Shown here piece by piece: positions 33,884-44,736 of a stretch of 64,000 bases of DNA. The DNA comes from Zea mays (taxonomy: Eukaryota; Streptophyta; Magnoliopsida; Poales; Poaceae). Location of the stretch: the NCBI RefSeq assembly GCF_902167145.1, contig NC_050104.1, positions 13,166,001 through 13,230,000 of the forward strand, read 5' to 3'. The position numbers and the translations under genes were made by a program. The notes under the pieces are model-generated. The model saw nothing but the letters and a program-made list of their open reading frames with translations, ran no database searches and was not told the DNA's origin. Numbering within the stretch: the first letter of the stretch is position 1; the number at the start of each line of letters is the position of its first letter.

Positions 33884-34520
33884 TGTTGGGGACCTTCGGC
33901 GTCCGAAGGTCCTCAAAAACAGGATTTAACAGTATTTCTGTAGTACAATGTGTAAACAGGTACTCTCGGACTAAAGTCGGCATTGCAGCAGACCGAAATA
34001 ATACGAAGCTTGATACAGAGCCGAAGGTGTTGAGCAGGAAAGCTTCGGCGTAACAGCAAAGAGTGGAACCGACTTAAAGATGAAAAGGCTATTCAGACCT
34101 CGATAGACTACTATAGAGTTATTATCAAATGTAAAGGGCATGAATGTAATTTTGTAAGGGCTGTGTCCCGTGTCTATAAATAGATGAACAGTATTCCCGT
34201 ACTGTTCACGCTGACTTGGCATTCACTTTTTGCGTCACGCTTGTACTATCGTTTCCTTCCGATTGAAGGTACACTTATAGTTCAATAATATTTTTGTTCA
34301 ATAATAATAAATGATTGTTCATGTGTTCTTTTACATTCTTTATATTTTATCCTTCGTCATTGTTTGATGAATTTATGAAGGTATGTCCTTCATAGCCTTC
34401 GTCCGTAAGCCATTATATCCTAAGGGAAATAATGCTTCTGGGGATGAAGGGTGTTAACGATTAACATTTTCTATGTTGCCTTGTTCTTAACTCCTAGCAC
34501 TTGAGAACAAGTCTCCAACA
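33884..34520 (+). repeat. 3' LTR of element B (637 bp)
   Basis: Same length as the 5' LTR and nearly identical to it; ends GTCTCCAACA, followed by AACAC. It carries the same TATA and hairpin. Confidence 0.95.
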
Positions 34521-34832
34521 AACACGCCTAACCATAATTTGGAAAGGGTCGCCTACTTTAGAGAGCGGTACAAAAACTTAACTCCCACCGAGAGGGAGTT
34601 TAGGCGTGAACGCCTTAGGTTGTATAATAATACACCAAAGCGGAAAGGGTCAAAGATAGAGTACATAAGAAAACATAGAGCATTGTTGGCTGACACATTG
34701 AGTCAGGAGTACATCGCCATGGAGTCGCCAACATATACCCCCGAGGTTGTACACCCTACAACAGATGCAACTGAACCTGTTGGATCCGCAATTACCCCCT
34801 GCGACTGGGTTATCCCTGAAATCGCCAGTAAC

Positions 34833-36163
34833 TAATAGTCGCCTAGAGGGGGGGTGAATAGGGCGAAACTGAAATTTACAAATATAAGCACAACTACAAG
34901 CCGGGTTAGCGTTAGAAATATAAACGAGTCCGCGAGAGAGGGCACAAAACAAATCGCAAGCAAATGAAGAGTGTGACACGCGGATTTGTTTTACCGAGGT
35001 TCGGTTCTCGCAAACCTACTCCCCGTTGAGGAGGCCACAAAGGCCGGGTCTCTTTCAACCCTTCCCTCTCTCAAACGGTCCCTCGGACCGAGTGAGCTTC
35101 TCTTCTCAAATCAAAGCCGGGAACAAAACTTCCCCGCAAGGGCCACCACACACTTGGTGCCTCTTTCCTTGATTACAATGGAGTTTTGATCACAAGAACA
35201 AGTGAGAAAGAAAAGAAGCAATTCAAGCGCAAGAGCTCAAAAGAACACGGCAAATCTCTCTCGCTAATCACTTAAAGCCTTTTGTGGAATTGGAGAGGAT
35301 TTGATCTCTTTGGTGTGTCTAGAATTGAATGCCTAGCTCTTGTAAGTGGTTGAGAAGTGGAAAACTTGGATGCAATGAATGGTGGGGTGGTTGGGGTATT
35401 TATAGCCCCAACCACCAAAAGTGGCCGTTGGGAGGCTGTCTGTTCGATGGTGCACCGGACAGTCCGGTGCACACCGGACATGTCCGGTGCTCCCGCCACG
35501 TCATCACTGCCGTTGGATTCTGATCGTTGAAGCTTCTGACTTATGGGCCCGCCTGGGTGTCCGGTGCACACCGGACATCTACTGTTCCTTGTCTGGTGTG
35601 CCAGTATGGGCACGCCTGACTTCTGCGCGCGCTGCGCGCGCATTTAATGCACCGCAGGGAGCCGTTGGCGCGGAGATAGTCGTTGCTCCGGAGTTGCACC
35701 GGACAGTCCGGTGCACACCGGACATGTCCGGTGAATTATAGCGGACTAGCCGTTGGCGCTTCCCGAAGCTGGCGAGTTCCTGAGGTCGCTCCTCCTTGCG
35801 CACCGGACACTGTCCGGTGTACACCGGACAGTCCGGTGAATTATAGCGCGAGTGCCTCTGGAAATTCCCGAAGGTGGCGAGTTCGAGTTGGAGTCCTCTG
35901 GTGCACCGGACATGTCCGGTGGTGCACCGGACACTGTCCGGTGGTGCACCGGACAGTCCGGTGCGCCAGACCAGAGATGCCTTCGGTTGGCCCTTTGCTC
36001 CTTGGTTGAATCCAAAACTTGATCTTTTTATTGGCTGAGAGTGAACCCTTTAGCACCTGTATAACTTATGCACTAGAGCAAACTAGTTAGTCCATTTGTT
36101 TGTGTTGGGCAATTTAACCACCAAAATTATTTAGGAACTAGGTGTAAGCCTAATTCCCTTTCA
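34833..36163 (-). repeat. 3' LTR of element D (1331 bp)
   Basis: Plus-strand start TAATAGTCGCCTAGAGG, where the other LTR reads TGATAG; ends CCCTTTCA. The palindrome cluster is at about 35453-35963. Confidence 0.93.
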
Positions 36164-37039
36164 ATCTCCCCCTTTTTGGTGATTGATGCCAACACAAACC
36201 AAAGCAAATATAGAAGTGCATAATTACACTAGTTTGCATAATAGAAGTGCAAAGGTTGCTTGGAATTGAGCCAATATAAATACTTACAAGATATGCATGG
36301 ATTGTTTCTTACTTATAACATTTTGGACCACGCTTGCACCATGAGTTTTGTTTTTGCAAATTCTTTTGTAAATCCTTTTCAAAGTTCTTTTGCAAATTGT
36401 CAAAGGTAAATGAATAAGATTTTGCGAAGCATTTTCAAGATTTGAAATTTTCTCTCCTTGTTTCAAATGCTTCTCCTTTGACTAAACAAAACTCCCCCTA
36501 AATGAGATCCTCCTCTTAGTGTTCAAGAGGGTTTTGATAATTTTTGAAATGCTAGTTTCTCCCCCTTTTGAGCATAACAGGAAAACCAATTGATAATATC
36601 CTTGGAAACACAAAGTTTTTGAAATTGGTGGTGGTGCGGTCCTTTTGCTTTGGGCTCTTTCTTTCTCCCCCTTTGGCATGAATCGCCAAAAACGGAATCA
36701 TTAGAGCCCTAGAAGTGCTATCTTCCCCTTTGGTCATAAAGAAATGAGTTAAGATTATACCAAAGACGAAGTCCGGTCCTTTTGCTTTGGGCTCTTACTC
36801 TCTCCCCCAAAGACGAGGTCCTTTTCTTTGATGCTCATGCTTTTTTTTCCCAAGAATGGAGAGTGACTTGGAGCGTCGGTGATGGTTGAGTTACGGAGTG
36901 GAAGCCTTTGTCTTCGCCGAAGACTCCAATTTCCTTTCAATACACCTATGACTTGGTTTTGAAATAGACTTAAAACACATTAGTCATAGCATATGAAAGA
37001 GACATGATCAAAGGTATAAAAATGAGCTATGTGTGCAAT
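36164..37039 (-). other. 3' noncoding region of D with multiple polypurine tracts
   Basis: On the minus strand the tract AAAAAGGGGGAGA abuts the 3' LTR (plus-strand TCTCCCCCTTTTT at about 36165-36177). Further pyrimidine runs of the type CTCCCCCTTT on the plus strand recur near 36490, 36560, 36665 and 36805. No coding region was seen. Confidence 0.8.
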
Positions 37040-40000
37040 CTAGCAAAAGAAATTACGTGAATCAAGAATATTGAGCTCATGCCTAAGTTTGGTAAAAGTT
37101 TGTTCATCAAGAGGTTTGGTAAAGATATCGGCTAATTGATCTTTAGTGTTAATGTAAGAAATCTCGATATCTCCCTTTTGTTGGTGATCCCTAAGAAAAT
37201 GATACCGGATGGCTATGTGTTTAGTGCGACTATGCTCGACGGGATTGTCGGCCAATTTGATTGCACTCTCATTATCACATAGCAAAGGGACTTTGGTTAA
37301 TTTGTAACCGTAGTCCCGCAGGGTTTGCCTCATTCAAAGCAATTGCGCGCAACAATGGCCTGCGGCAATGTACTCGGCTTCGGCGGTTGAAAGAGCAACC
37401 GAATTTTGCTTCTTTGAAGCCCAAGACACCAAGGATCTTCCCAAGAACTGGCAAGTCCCCGATGTGCTCTTCCTATTGATTTTACACCCCGCCCAATCAG
37501 CATCCGAATATCCAATCAAATTAAATGTGGATCCCCTAGGATACCAAAGCCCAAACTTAGGAGTATAAGCCAAATATCTCAAGATTCGTTTCACGGCCGT
37601 AAGGTGGGATTCCTTAGGGTCGGATTGGAATCTTGCACACATGCAAACGGAAAGCATAATATCCGGTCGAGATGCACATAAATAGAGTAAAGAACCTATC
37701 ATCGACCGGTATACCTTTTGATCCACGGACTTACCTCCCGTGTCGAGGTCGAGATGCCCATTGGTTCCCATGGGTGTCTTGATGGGCTTAGCATCCTTCA
37801 TCCCAAACTTGTTTAGAATGTCTTGAGTGTACTTCGTTTGGCTTAGGAAGGTGCCCTCTTGGAGTTGCTTTACTTGAAATCCTAGAAAATACTTCAACTC
37901 CCCCATCATAGACATCTCGAACTTTTGTGTCATGATCCTACTAAATTCTTCACATGTAGACTCGTTAGTAGACCCAAATATAATATCATCAACATAAATT
38001 TGGCATACAAACAAGTTATTTTCAAGAGTTTTAGTAAAGAGTGTAGGATCGGCCTTTCCGACTTTGAATCCATTTGCAATAAGAAAATCTCTAAGGCATT
38101 CATACCATGCTCTTGGAGCTTGCTTGAGCCCATAAAGCGCCTTAGAGAGCTTATAGACATGGTTAGGATACTCACTGTCTTCAAAGCCGGGAGGTTGCTC
38201 AACATAGACCTCTTCCTTGATTGGTCCATTGAGGAAGGCACTTTTCACGTCCATTTGATAAAGCTTAAAGCCATGGTAAGTAGCATAGGCTAATAATATA
38301 CGAATTGACTCAAGCCTAGCTACGGGTGCATAGGTTTCACCGAAATCCAAACCTTCGACTTGGGAGTATCCCTTGGCCACAAGTCGAGCTTTGTTCCTTG
38401 TCACCACACCATGCTCATCTTGCTTATTGCGGAAGACCCATTTGGTTCCTACAACATTTTGGTTAGGACGTGGAACTAAATGCCATACCTCATTCCTAGT
38501 GAAGTTGTTGAGCTCCTCTTGCATTGCCACCACCCAATCCGAATCTAGGAGTGCTTCCTCTACCTTGTGTGGCTCAATAGAGGAAACAAAAGAGTAATGC
38601 TCACAAAAATGTGCAACACGAGATCTAGTAGTTACCCCCTTATGAATGTCGCCGAGGATTGTGTCGACGGGGTGATCTCGTTGGATTGCTTGGTGGACTC
38701 TTGGGTGTGGCGGCCTTGGTTCTTGCTCATCCTCCTTTTCTTGATCACTTGCATCTCCCCCTTGATCATTGCCATTATCTTGAGGTGGCTCATTTGCTTG
38801 ATCTTCTACTTCATCAACTTGAGCCTCGTCCTCATTTTGGGTTGGTGGAGATGCTTGTGTGGAAGAGGATGGTTGATCTTGTGCATGTGGAGGCTCTCCG
38901 GATTCCTTAGGACACACATCCCCAATGGACATGTTCCTTAGCGCGATGCACGGAGCCTGTTCTTCACCTATCTCATCAAGATCAACTTGCTCTACTTGAG
39001 AGCCATTAGTCTCATCAAACACAACGTCACAAGAAACTTCAACTTGTCCAGTGGACTTGTTAAAGACTCTATATGCCCTTGTGTTTGAATCATATCCTAG
39101 TAAAAAGCCTTCTACAGTCTTGGGAGCAAATTTAGATTTTCTACCTCTTTTAACAAGAATAAAACATTTGCTACCAAAGACTCTAAAATATGAAATGTTG
39201 GGCTTTTTACCGGTTAGGAGTTCATATGATGTCTTCTTGAGGATTCGATGTAGATACAACCGGTTGATGGCGTAGCAAGCGGTGTTGACCGCCTCGGCCC
39301 AAAACCGATCCGATGTCTTATACTCATCAAGCATGGTTCTTGCCATATCCAATAGAGTTCTATTCTTCCTCTCCACTACACCATTTTGTTGTGGTGTGTA
39401 GGGAGAAGAGAACTCATGCTTGATGCCGTCCTCCTCAAGGAAGCCTTCAATTTGAGAGTTCTTGAACTCCGTCCCGTTGTCGCTTCTTATTTTCTTGATC
39501 CTTAATCCGAACTCGTTTTGAGCTCGTCTCAAGAATCCCTTTAAGGTCTCTTGGGTTTGAGATTTTTCCTGTAAAAAGAATACCCAAGTGAAACGAGAAT
39601 AATCATCCACTATTACAAGACAATACTTACTCCCGCCGATGCTTATGTAAGCAATCGGGCCGAATAGGTCCATGTGTAGGAGCTCTAGTGGCCTGTCGGT
39701 CGTCATGATGTTCTTGTGTGGATGATGGGATCCAACTTGCTTTCCTGCCTGACATGTGCTACAAATCCTGTCTTTCTCAAAATGAACATTTGTTAGTCCT
39801 AAAATGTGTTCTCCCTTTAGAAGCTTATGAAGATTCTTCATCCCAACATGGGCTAGTCGGCGGTGCCAGAGCCAACCCATGTTAGTCTTAGCAATTAAGC
39901 ATGTGCCGAGTTCAGCTCTATCAAAATCTACTAAGTATAGCTGACCCTCTAACACACCCTTAAATGCTATTGAATCATCACTTCTTCTAAAGACAGTGAC

Positions 40001-40285
40001 ACCAATATCGGTAAAAAGACAGTTGTAGCCCATTTGACATAATTGAGATACAGAAAGCAAATTGTAATCTAAAGAATCTACAAGAAAAACATTAGAGATG
40101 GAATGGTCAGGGGATATAGCTATTTTACCCAAACCTTTGACCAAACCTTGATTTCCATCCCCGAATGTGATAGCTCGTTGGGGATCTTTGTTTTTCTCAT
40201 AGGAGGAGAACATCCTTTTCTCCCCTGTCATATGGTTTGTGCACCCGCTGTCGAGTATCCAACTTGAGCCCCCGGATGCATAAAC
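37040..40285 (-). pseudogene. pol: Pol polyprotein of D, one nonsense codon in RNase H
   Basis: The frame opens at 40285 and the first ATG is at 40231, after the protease Asp-Ser-Gly. Integrase zinc residues ([14 protein letters not shown]) and catalytic residues ([20 protein letters not shown]) are present, then reverse transcriptase with YVDD at 37996-37985 and RNase H with YSDADW and STAEAEY. A TGA at 37336-37334 replaces the TGG of E directly after HCCAQLL, cutting off the last 97 residues including CDNESA. The rest of the frame continues unbroken to 37040. The damage is therefore a single G-to-A change. Confidence 0.92.
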
Positions 40286-40421
40286 CTACAAAACAGGTTT
40301 AGTTCTTGACTTTAGGTACCCAAATGGTTTTGGGTCCTTTGGCATTAGACACAAGAACTTTGGGTACCCAAACACAAGTCTTGGAGCCCTTGTGCTTGCC
40401 CCCAACATATTTGGCAACTAC
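40286..40421 (-). other. Candidate intron joining gag and pol frames, D
   Basis: On the minus strand it begins GTAGTT after GGCAAG and ends TTTTGTAG. The 136-nt segment contains the gag stop codon, and its removal leaves gag and pol in phase. Same positions as in C1 and E. Confidence 0.4.
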
Positions 40422-42992
40422 CTTGCCGGATTTGTTAGTCAAAACATAAGATGCATCAAAAGTTTTAAATGAAATGTTATGATCATTTGATGCACTAGGA
40501 GTTTTCCTTCTAGGCAACTTAGCACGGGTTGGTTGCCTAGAGCTAGATGTCTCACCTTTATACATAAAAGCATGATTAGGGCCAGAGTGAGACTTCCTAG
40601 AATGAATTCTCCTAATTTTTCTCTCGGGATAACCGGCAGGATATAAAATGTAACCCTCGTTATCCTGAGGCATGGGAGCCTTGCCCTTTACAAAATTAGA
40701 CAATCTTTTAGGAGGGGCATTAATTTTGACATTGTCTCCCCTTTGGAAACCAATGCCATCCTTAATGCCAGGGCGTCTCCCACTATAGAGCATACTTCTA
40801 GCAAATTTAAATTTTTCATTTTCTAAGTTATGCTCGGCAATTTTAGCATCCAATTTAGCTATATGATCATTTTGTTGTTTAATTAAAGACATGTGATCAT
40901 GAATAGCATTGATATCAACATCTCTACATCTAGTACAAATAGATACATGCTCAATGATAGATGTAGAGGGTTTGCAAGATTTTAGTTCTACAACCTTAGC
41001 TTGTAACATGTCATTCTTAATTCTAAGGTTGGAAATAGTAACTTTGCAAACATCAAAATCTTTAGCCTTAGCAATCAAATTTTCATTTTCTACTCTAAGG
41101 CTAGTAAGAGAAATGTTTAATTCTTCAATCCTAGCAAGCAAATCATCATTATTATCTCTAGGATTGGGAATTGAAACATTGCAAACATGAGAATCAACCT
41201 TAGCTAACAAATTAGCATTTTCATTTCTAAGGTTGTCTATTGTTTCATGGCAAGTGCTTAGCTCACTAGATAATTTTTGACATTTCTCAATTTCTAGAGC
41301 ATAAGCATTTTTAACCTTAACATGCTTTTTATTTTCCTTGATTAGGAAGTCCTCTTGGGTGTCCAAGAGATCATCCTTTTCATGGATGGCACTAATCAAT
41401 TCATTAAGTTTTTCTTTTTGTTGCATGTTGAGGTTAGCAAAAAGAGATCGCAAGTTATCTTCCTCATCACTAACATTTTCATCACTAGAAGATTCATATT
41501 TAGTGGAGGATTTAGATTTAACCATCTTTTTGCTGTCCTTTGCCATGAGGCACTTGTGGCCTACGTTGGGGAAGAGAAGCCCTTTGGTGACGGCGATGTT
41601 GGCGGCGTCCTCGTCGTCGGAGGAGTCGCTTGAGCTTTCGTCGGAGTCCCACTCCCGACAAACATGGGCATCGCCGCCCTTCTTCTTGTAGTACCTTTTC
41701 TTCTCCTTTCTTCTCCCCTTCTTGTCGTCGCCTTGGTCACTGTCACTAGATATAGGACATTTAGCAATAAAATGACCGGGCTTACCACATTTGTAGCAAA
41801 CCTTCTTGGAACGGGATTTGTAATCCTTCCCCTTCCATTGCTTGAGGATTTGGTGGAAACTCTTGATGACGAGCGCCATCTCCTCATTGTCGAGCTTGGA
41901 GGCATCGATTGGTGTTCTACTCGGTGTAGACTCCTCCTTCTTTTCTTCCGTCGCCTTGAATGCGACGGGTTGAGCTTCGGACGTGGTGGGTTCGTCAAGC
42001 TCGTTGATCTTCCTTGAGCCTTCGATCATGCACTCAAAACTTACAAAATGCCCGATTACTTCCTCGGGGGTCATTAGTGTATATCTTGGGTTGCCACGAA
42101 TTAATTGAACTTGAGTAGGGTTAAGAAAAATAAGAGATCTTAGAATAACCTTAACCATTTCGTGGTCATCCCATTTCTTGCTCCCGAGGTTGCGCACTTG
42201 GTTCACCAAGGTCTTGAGCCGGTTGTACATGTGTTGTGGCTCCTCCCCTTTGCGAAGCCGGAAGCGACCGAGCTCCCCCTCGATCGTTTCCCGCTTGGTG
42301 ATCTTCGTAAGCTCATCTCCTTCGTGCGCGGTTTTGAGCACATCCCAAACCTCCTTGGCGCTCTTCAACCCTTGTACTTTGTTATACTCCTCTCTACTTA
42401 GAGAAGCGAGGAGTATAGTTGTTGCTTGAGAGTTGAAGTGCTCGATTTGGGCCACCTCATCCTCATCATAATCCTTATCCCCTATGGATGGTATCTGTGC
42501 ACCAAACTCAACGACATCCCATATACTTTTGTGGAGTGAGGTTAGATGAAATCGCATTAAATCACTCCACCTAGCATAATCTTCACCATCAAAAGTTGGT
42601 GGTTTGCCTAATGGGACGGAAAGTAAAGGTGCATGTTTAGAAATGCGAGGATAGTGTAGGGGAATCTTACTAAACTTCTTACGCTCTTGGCATTTAGAAG
42701 TTACGGAGGGCGCATCGGAGCCGGAGGTCGATGTTGATGAAGTGTCGGTCTCGTAGTAGACCACTTTCCTCATCCTCTTTTGCTTGTCCCCACTCCGATG
42801 CGGCTTGTGGGAAGAAGATTTTTCTTTCTTCTCTTTGTGGTGAGAAGAAGATTTCTTCTCCTTCCCTTTGTTGGAGGAGCTCTTCTTCTTCTCCCTCCTC
42901 TTGGTGCGGGACTCTTCCGATGAAGTGCTCCCGTGGCTTGTAGTGGGCTTTTCGCCGGTCTCCATCTCCTTCTTGGCGTGATCTCCCGACAT
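40299..42992 (-). CDS. gag: Gag polyprotein of D
   Basis: Open frame of 897 residues starting MSGDHAKKEM. It has a basic Ser/Lys-rich N terminus, the copia-type Gag core (LGKPPTFDGEDYARW), a zinc knuckle CYKCGKPGHFIAKC at about residue 399, an acidic Ser/Asp stretch (SDESSSDSSDDED), and a coiled-coil C-terminal half. The final segment ends WVPKVKN, as in E. Gag binds and packages the element RNA. No frame breaks were seen. Confidence 0.93.
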   Translation of the reverse strand: MSGDHAKKEMETGEKPTTSHGSTSSEESRTKRREKKKSSSNKGKEKKSSSHHKEKKEKSSSHKPHRSGDKQKRMRKVVYYETDTSSTSTSGSDAPSVTSKCQERKKFSKIPLHYPRISKHAPLLSVPLGKPPTFDGEDYARWSDLMRFHLTSLHKSIWDVVEFGAQIPSIGDKDYDEDEVAQIEHFNSQATTILLASLSREEYNKVQGLKSAKEVWDVLKTAHEGDELTKITKRETIEGELGRFRLRKGEEPQHMYNRLKTLVNQVRNLGSKKWDDHEMVKVILRSLIFLNPTQVQLIRGNPRYTLMTPEEVIGHFVSFECMIEGSRKINELDEPTTSEAQPVAFKATEEKKEESTPSRTPIDASKLDNEEMALVIKSFHQILKQWKGKDYKSRSKKVCYKCGKPGHFIAKCPISSDSDQGDDKKGRRKEKKRYYKKKGGDAHVCREWDSDESSSDSSDDEDAANIAVTKGLLFPNVGHKCLMAKDSKKMVKSKSSTKYESSSDENVSDEEDNLRSLFANLNMQQKEKLNELISAIHEKDDLLDTQEDFLIKENKKHVKVKNAYALEIEKCQKLSSELSTCHETIDNLRNENANLLAKVDSHVCNVSIPNPRDNNDDLLARIEELNISLTSLRVENENLIAKAKDFDVCKVTISNLRIKNDMLQAKVVELKSCKPSTSIIEHVSICTRCRDVDINAIHDHMSLIKQQNDHIAKLDAKIAEHNLENEKFKFARSMLYSGRRPGIKDGIGFQRGDNVKINAPPKRLSNFVKGKAPMPQDNEGYILYPAGYPERKIRRIHSRKSHSGPNHAFMYKGETSSSRQPTRAKLPRRKTPSASNDHNISFKTFDASYVLTNKSGKVVAKYVGGKHKGSKTCVWVPKVLVSNAKGPKTIWVPKVKN

Positions 42993-43027
42993 CACTTCGA
43001 GCGGTTAGGCTCTAATGAAGCACCGTG

Positions 43028-43039
43028 GCTCTGATACCA
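43028..43039 (-). other. Primer-binding site of D
   Basis: Minus-strand TGGTATCAGAGC, two bases inside the 5' LTR; complementary to initiator-methionine tRNA. Confidence 0.88.
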
Positions 43040-43041
43040 AT

Positions 43042-44374
43042 TGATAGTCGCCTAGAGGGGGGGTGAATAGGGCGAAACTGAAATTTACAAATATAAGCAC
43101 AACTACAAGCCGGGTTAGCGTTAGAAATATAAACGAGTCCGCGAGAGAGGGCGCAAAACAAATCGCAAGCAAATGAAGAGTGTGACACGCGGATTTGTTT
43201 TACCGAGGTTCGGTTCTCGCAAACCTACTCCCCGTTGAGGAGGCCACAAAGGCCGGGTCTCTTTCAACCCTTCCCTCTCTCAAACGGTCCCTCAGGACCG
43301 AGTGAGCTTCTCTTCTCAAATCAAAGCCGGGAACAAAACTTCCCCGCAAGGGCCACCACACACTTGGTGCCTCTTGCCTTGATTACAATGGAGTTTTGAT
43401 CACAAGAACAAGTGAGAAAGAAAAGAAGCAATCCAAGCGCAAGAGCTCAAAAGAACACGACAAATCTCTCTCGCTAATCACTTAAAGCCTTTTGTGGAAT
43501 TGGAGAGGATTTGATCTCTTTGGTGTGTCTAGAATTGAATGCCTAGCTCTTGTAAGTGGTTGAGAAGTGGAAAACTTGGATGCAATGAATGGTGGGGTGG
43601 TTGGGGTATTTATAGCCCCAACCACCAAAAGTGGCCGTTGGGAGGCTGTCTGTTCGATGGTGCACCGGACAGTCCGGTGCACACCGGACATGTCCGGTGC
43701 CCCCGCCACGTCATCACTGCCGTTGGATTCTGACCGTTGAAGCTTCTGACTTGTGGGCCCGCCTGGGTGTCCGGTGCACACCGGACATCTACTGTTCCTT
43801 GTCCGGTGTGCCAGTATGGGCACGCCTGACTTCTGCGCGCGCTGCGCGCGCATTTAATGCACCGCAGGGAGCCGTTGGCGCAGAGATAGCCGTTGCTCCG
43901 GAGTTGCACCGGACAGTCCGGTGCACACCGGACATGTCCGGTGAATTATAGCGGACTAGCCGTTGGCGCTTCCCGAAGCTGACGAGTTCCTGAGGTCGCT
44001 CCTCCTTGGCGCACCGGACACTGTCCGGTGTACACCGGACAGTCCGGTGAATTATAGCGCGAGTGCCTCTGGAAATTCCCGAAGGTGGCGAGTTCGAGTT
44101 GGAGTCCTCTGGTGCACCGGACATGTCCGGTGGTGCACCGGACACTGTCCGGTGGCACACCGGACAGTCCGGTGCGCCAGACCAGAGATGCCTTCGGTTG
44201 GCCCTTTGCTCCTTGGTTGAATCCAAAACTTGATCTTTTTATTGGCTGAGAGTGAACCCTTTAGCACCTGTATAACTTATGCACTAGAGCAAACTAGTTA
44301 GTCCATTTGTTTGTGTTGGGCAATTTAACCACCAAAATTATTTAGGAACTAGGTGTAAGCCTAATTCCCTTTCA
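43042..44374 (-). repeat. 5' LTR of element D (1333 bp)
   Basis: Plus-strand start TGATAGTCGCC and end CCCTTTCA, followed by GTAAC. On the minus strand TATAAATA lies at 43614-43607, preceded by the palindrome cluster (about 43663-44174). Confidence 0.94.
43607..43614 (-). promoter_or_regulatory. TATA box in the 5' LTR of D
   Basis: Minus-strand TATAAATA in GGGGCTATAAATACCCC, equivalent to the boxes of C1 and E. Confidence 0.8.
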
Positions 44375-44632
44375 GTAACCCATTCCTGCCAGCTTCAACA
44401 CAGACTGAGGATGCTGATTCACTGCATATGTCTATTGGACCACTAAGACGTAAACAACATGTGCCACGTGGTGAAAGACAAGCTATCTTAGCCCGTCAAA
44501 ACCGGCAATTTGAAGCATCCATTTCAAGGAACATGGCTACTGCGACTAAGGATACTATCAGTGACGCTGGGGAAGGGGATGATTGGACACAACCCCATAT
44601 GACTGCAAAGATCAACAACAATGGTAATTAAT

Positions 44633-44736
44633 ATCATTGTTTTCAAGTCGGACGAGTTGTCGGTCATTTTGGCTGAGTGACTTGGATGATTAATCGTGAC
44701 CAATCTCGATTGATCGGATGACTTGAAAACAATGAT
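44633..44736. mobile_element. MITE-like 104-bp inverted-repeat element in a Helitron intron
   Basis: The ends are a perfect 17-bp inverted repeat: ATCATTGTTTTCAAGTC at 44633-44649 and its reverse complement at 44720-44736. The interior has GATTAATCG/CGATTGATCG palindromic words. It lies in the intron after the exon ending at 44622. No clear target duplication is visible. It resembles short nonautonomous DNA transposons found in grass genomes with TGTTTTCAAGT ends, from memory. Confidence 0.7.

Larger units (their letters stand above)
27137..34520 (+). mobile_element. Element B: non-autonomous gypsy-type retrotransposon with antisense gene
   Basis: Complete 7384-bp element with two 637-bp LTRs and the exact flanking duplication AACAC (27132-27136 and 34521-34525). 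Order on the plus strand: 5' LTR, primer-binding site, intact gag, four perfect 60-bp repeats, then a convergent three-exon antisense gene, the polypurine tract and the 3' LTR. No protease, reverse transcriptase, RNase H or integrase is present. I found only one mismatch between the LTRs by eye (A at 27249, G at 33996), so the insertion is recent. It interrupts an exon of the Helitron Rep/helicase relic. Mobilisation would need Pol from an autonomous relative sharing its LTR ends and primer site. Confidence 0.95.
34833..44374 (-). mobile_element. Element D: Sirevirus-type Ty1/copia retrotransposon
   Basis: Complete 9542-bp element on the minus strand with LTRs of 1331 and 1333 bp and the exact flanking duplication GTAAC (34828-34832 and 44375-44379). 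It sits in the same Helitron exon as element B. Gag is open and pol has one nonsense codon. I count roughly a dozen or more differences between its LTRs by eye, including a terminal change at the left edge (TA for TG), so it is older than E. The LTRs and proteins are closer to E than to C1. Confidence 0.95.
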
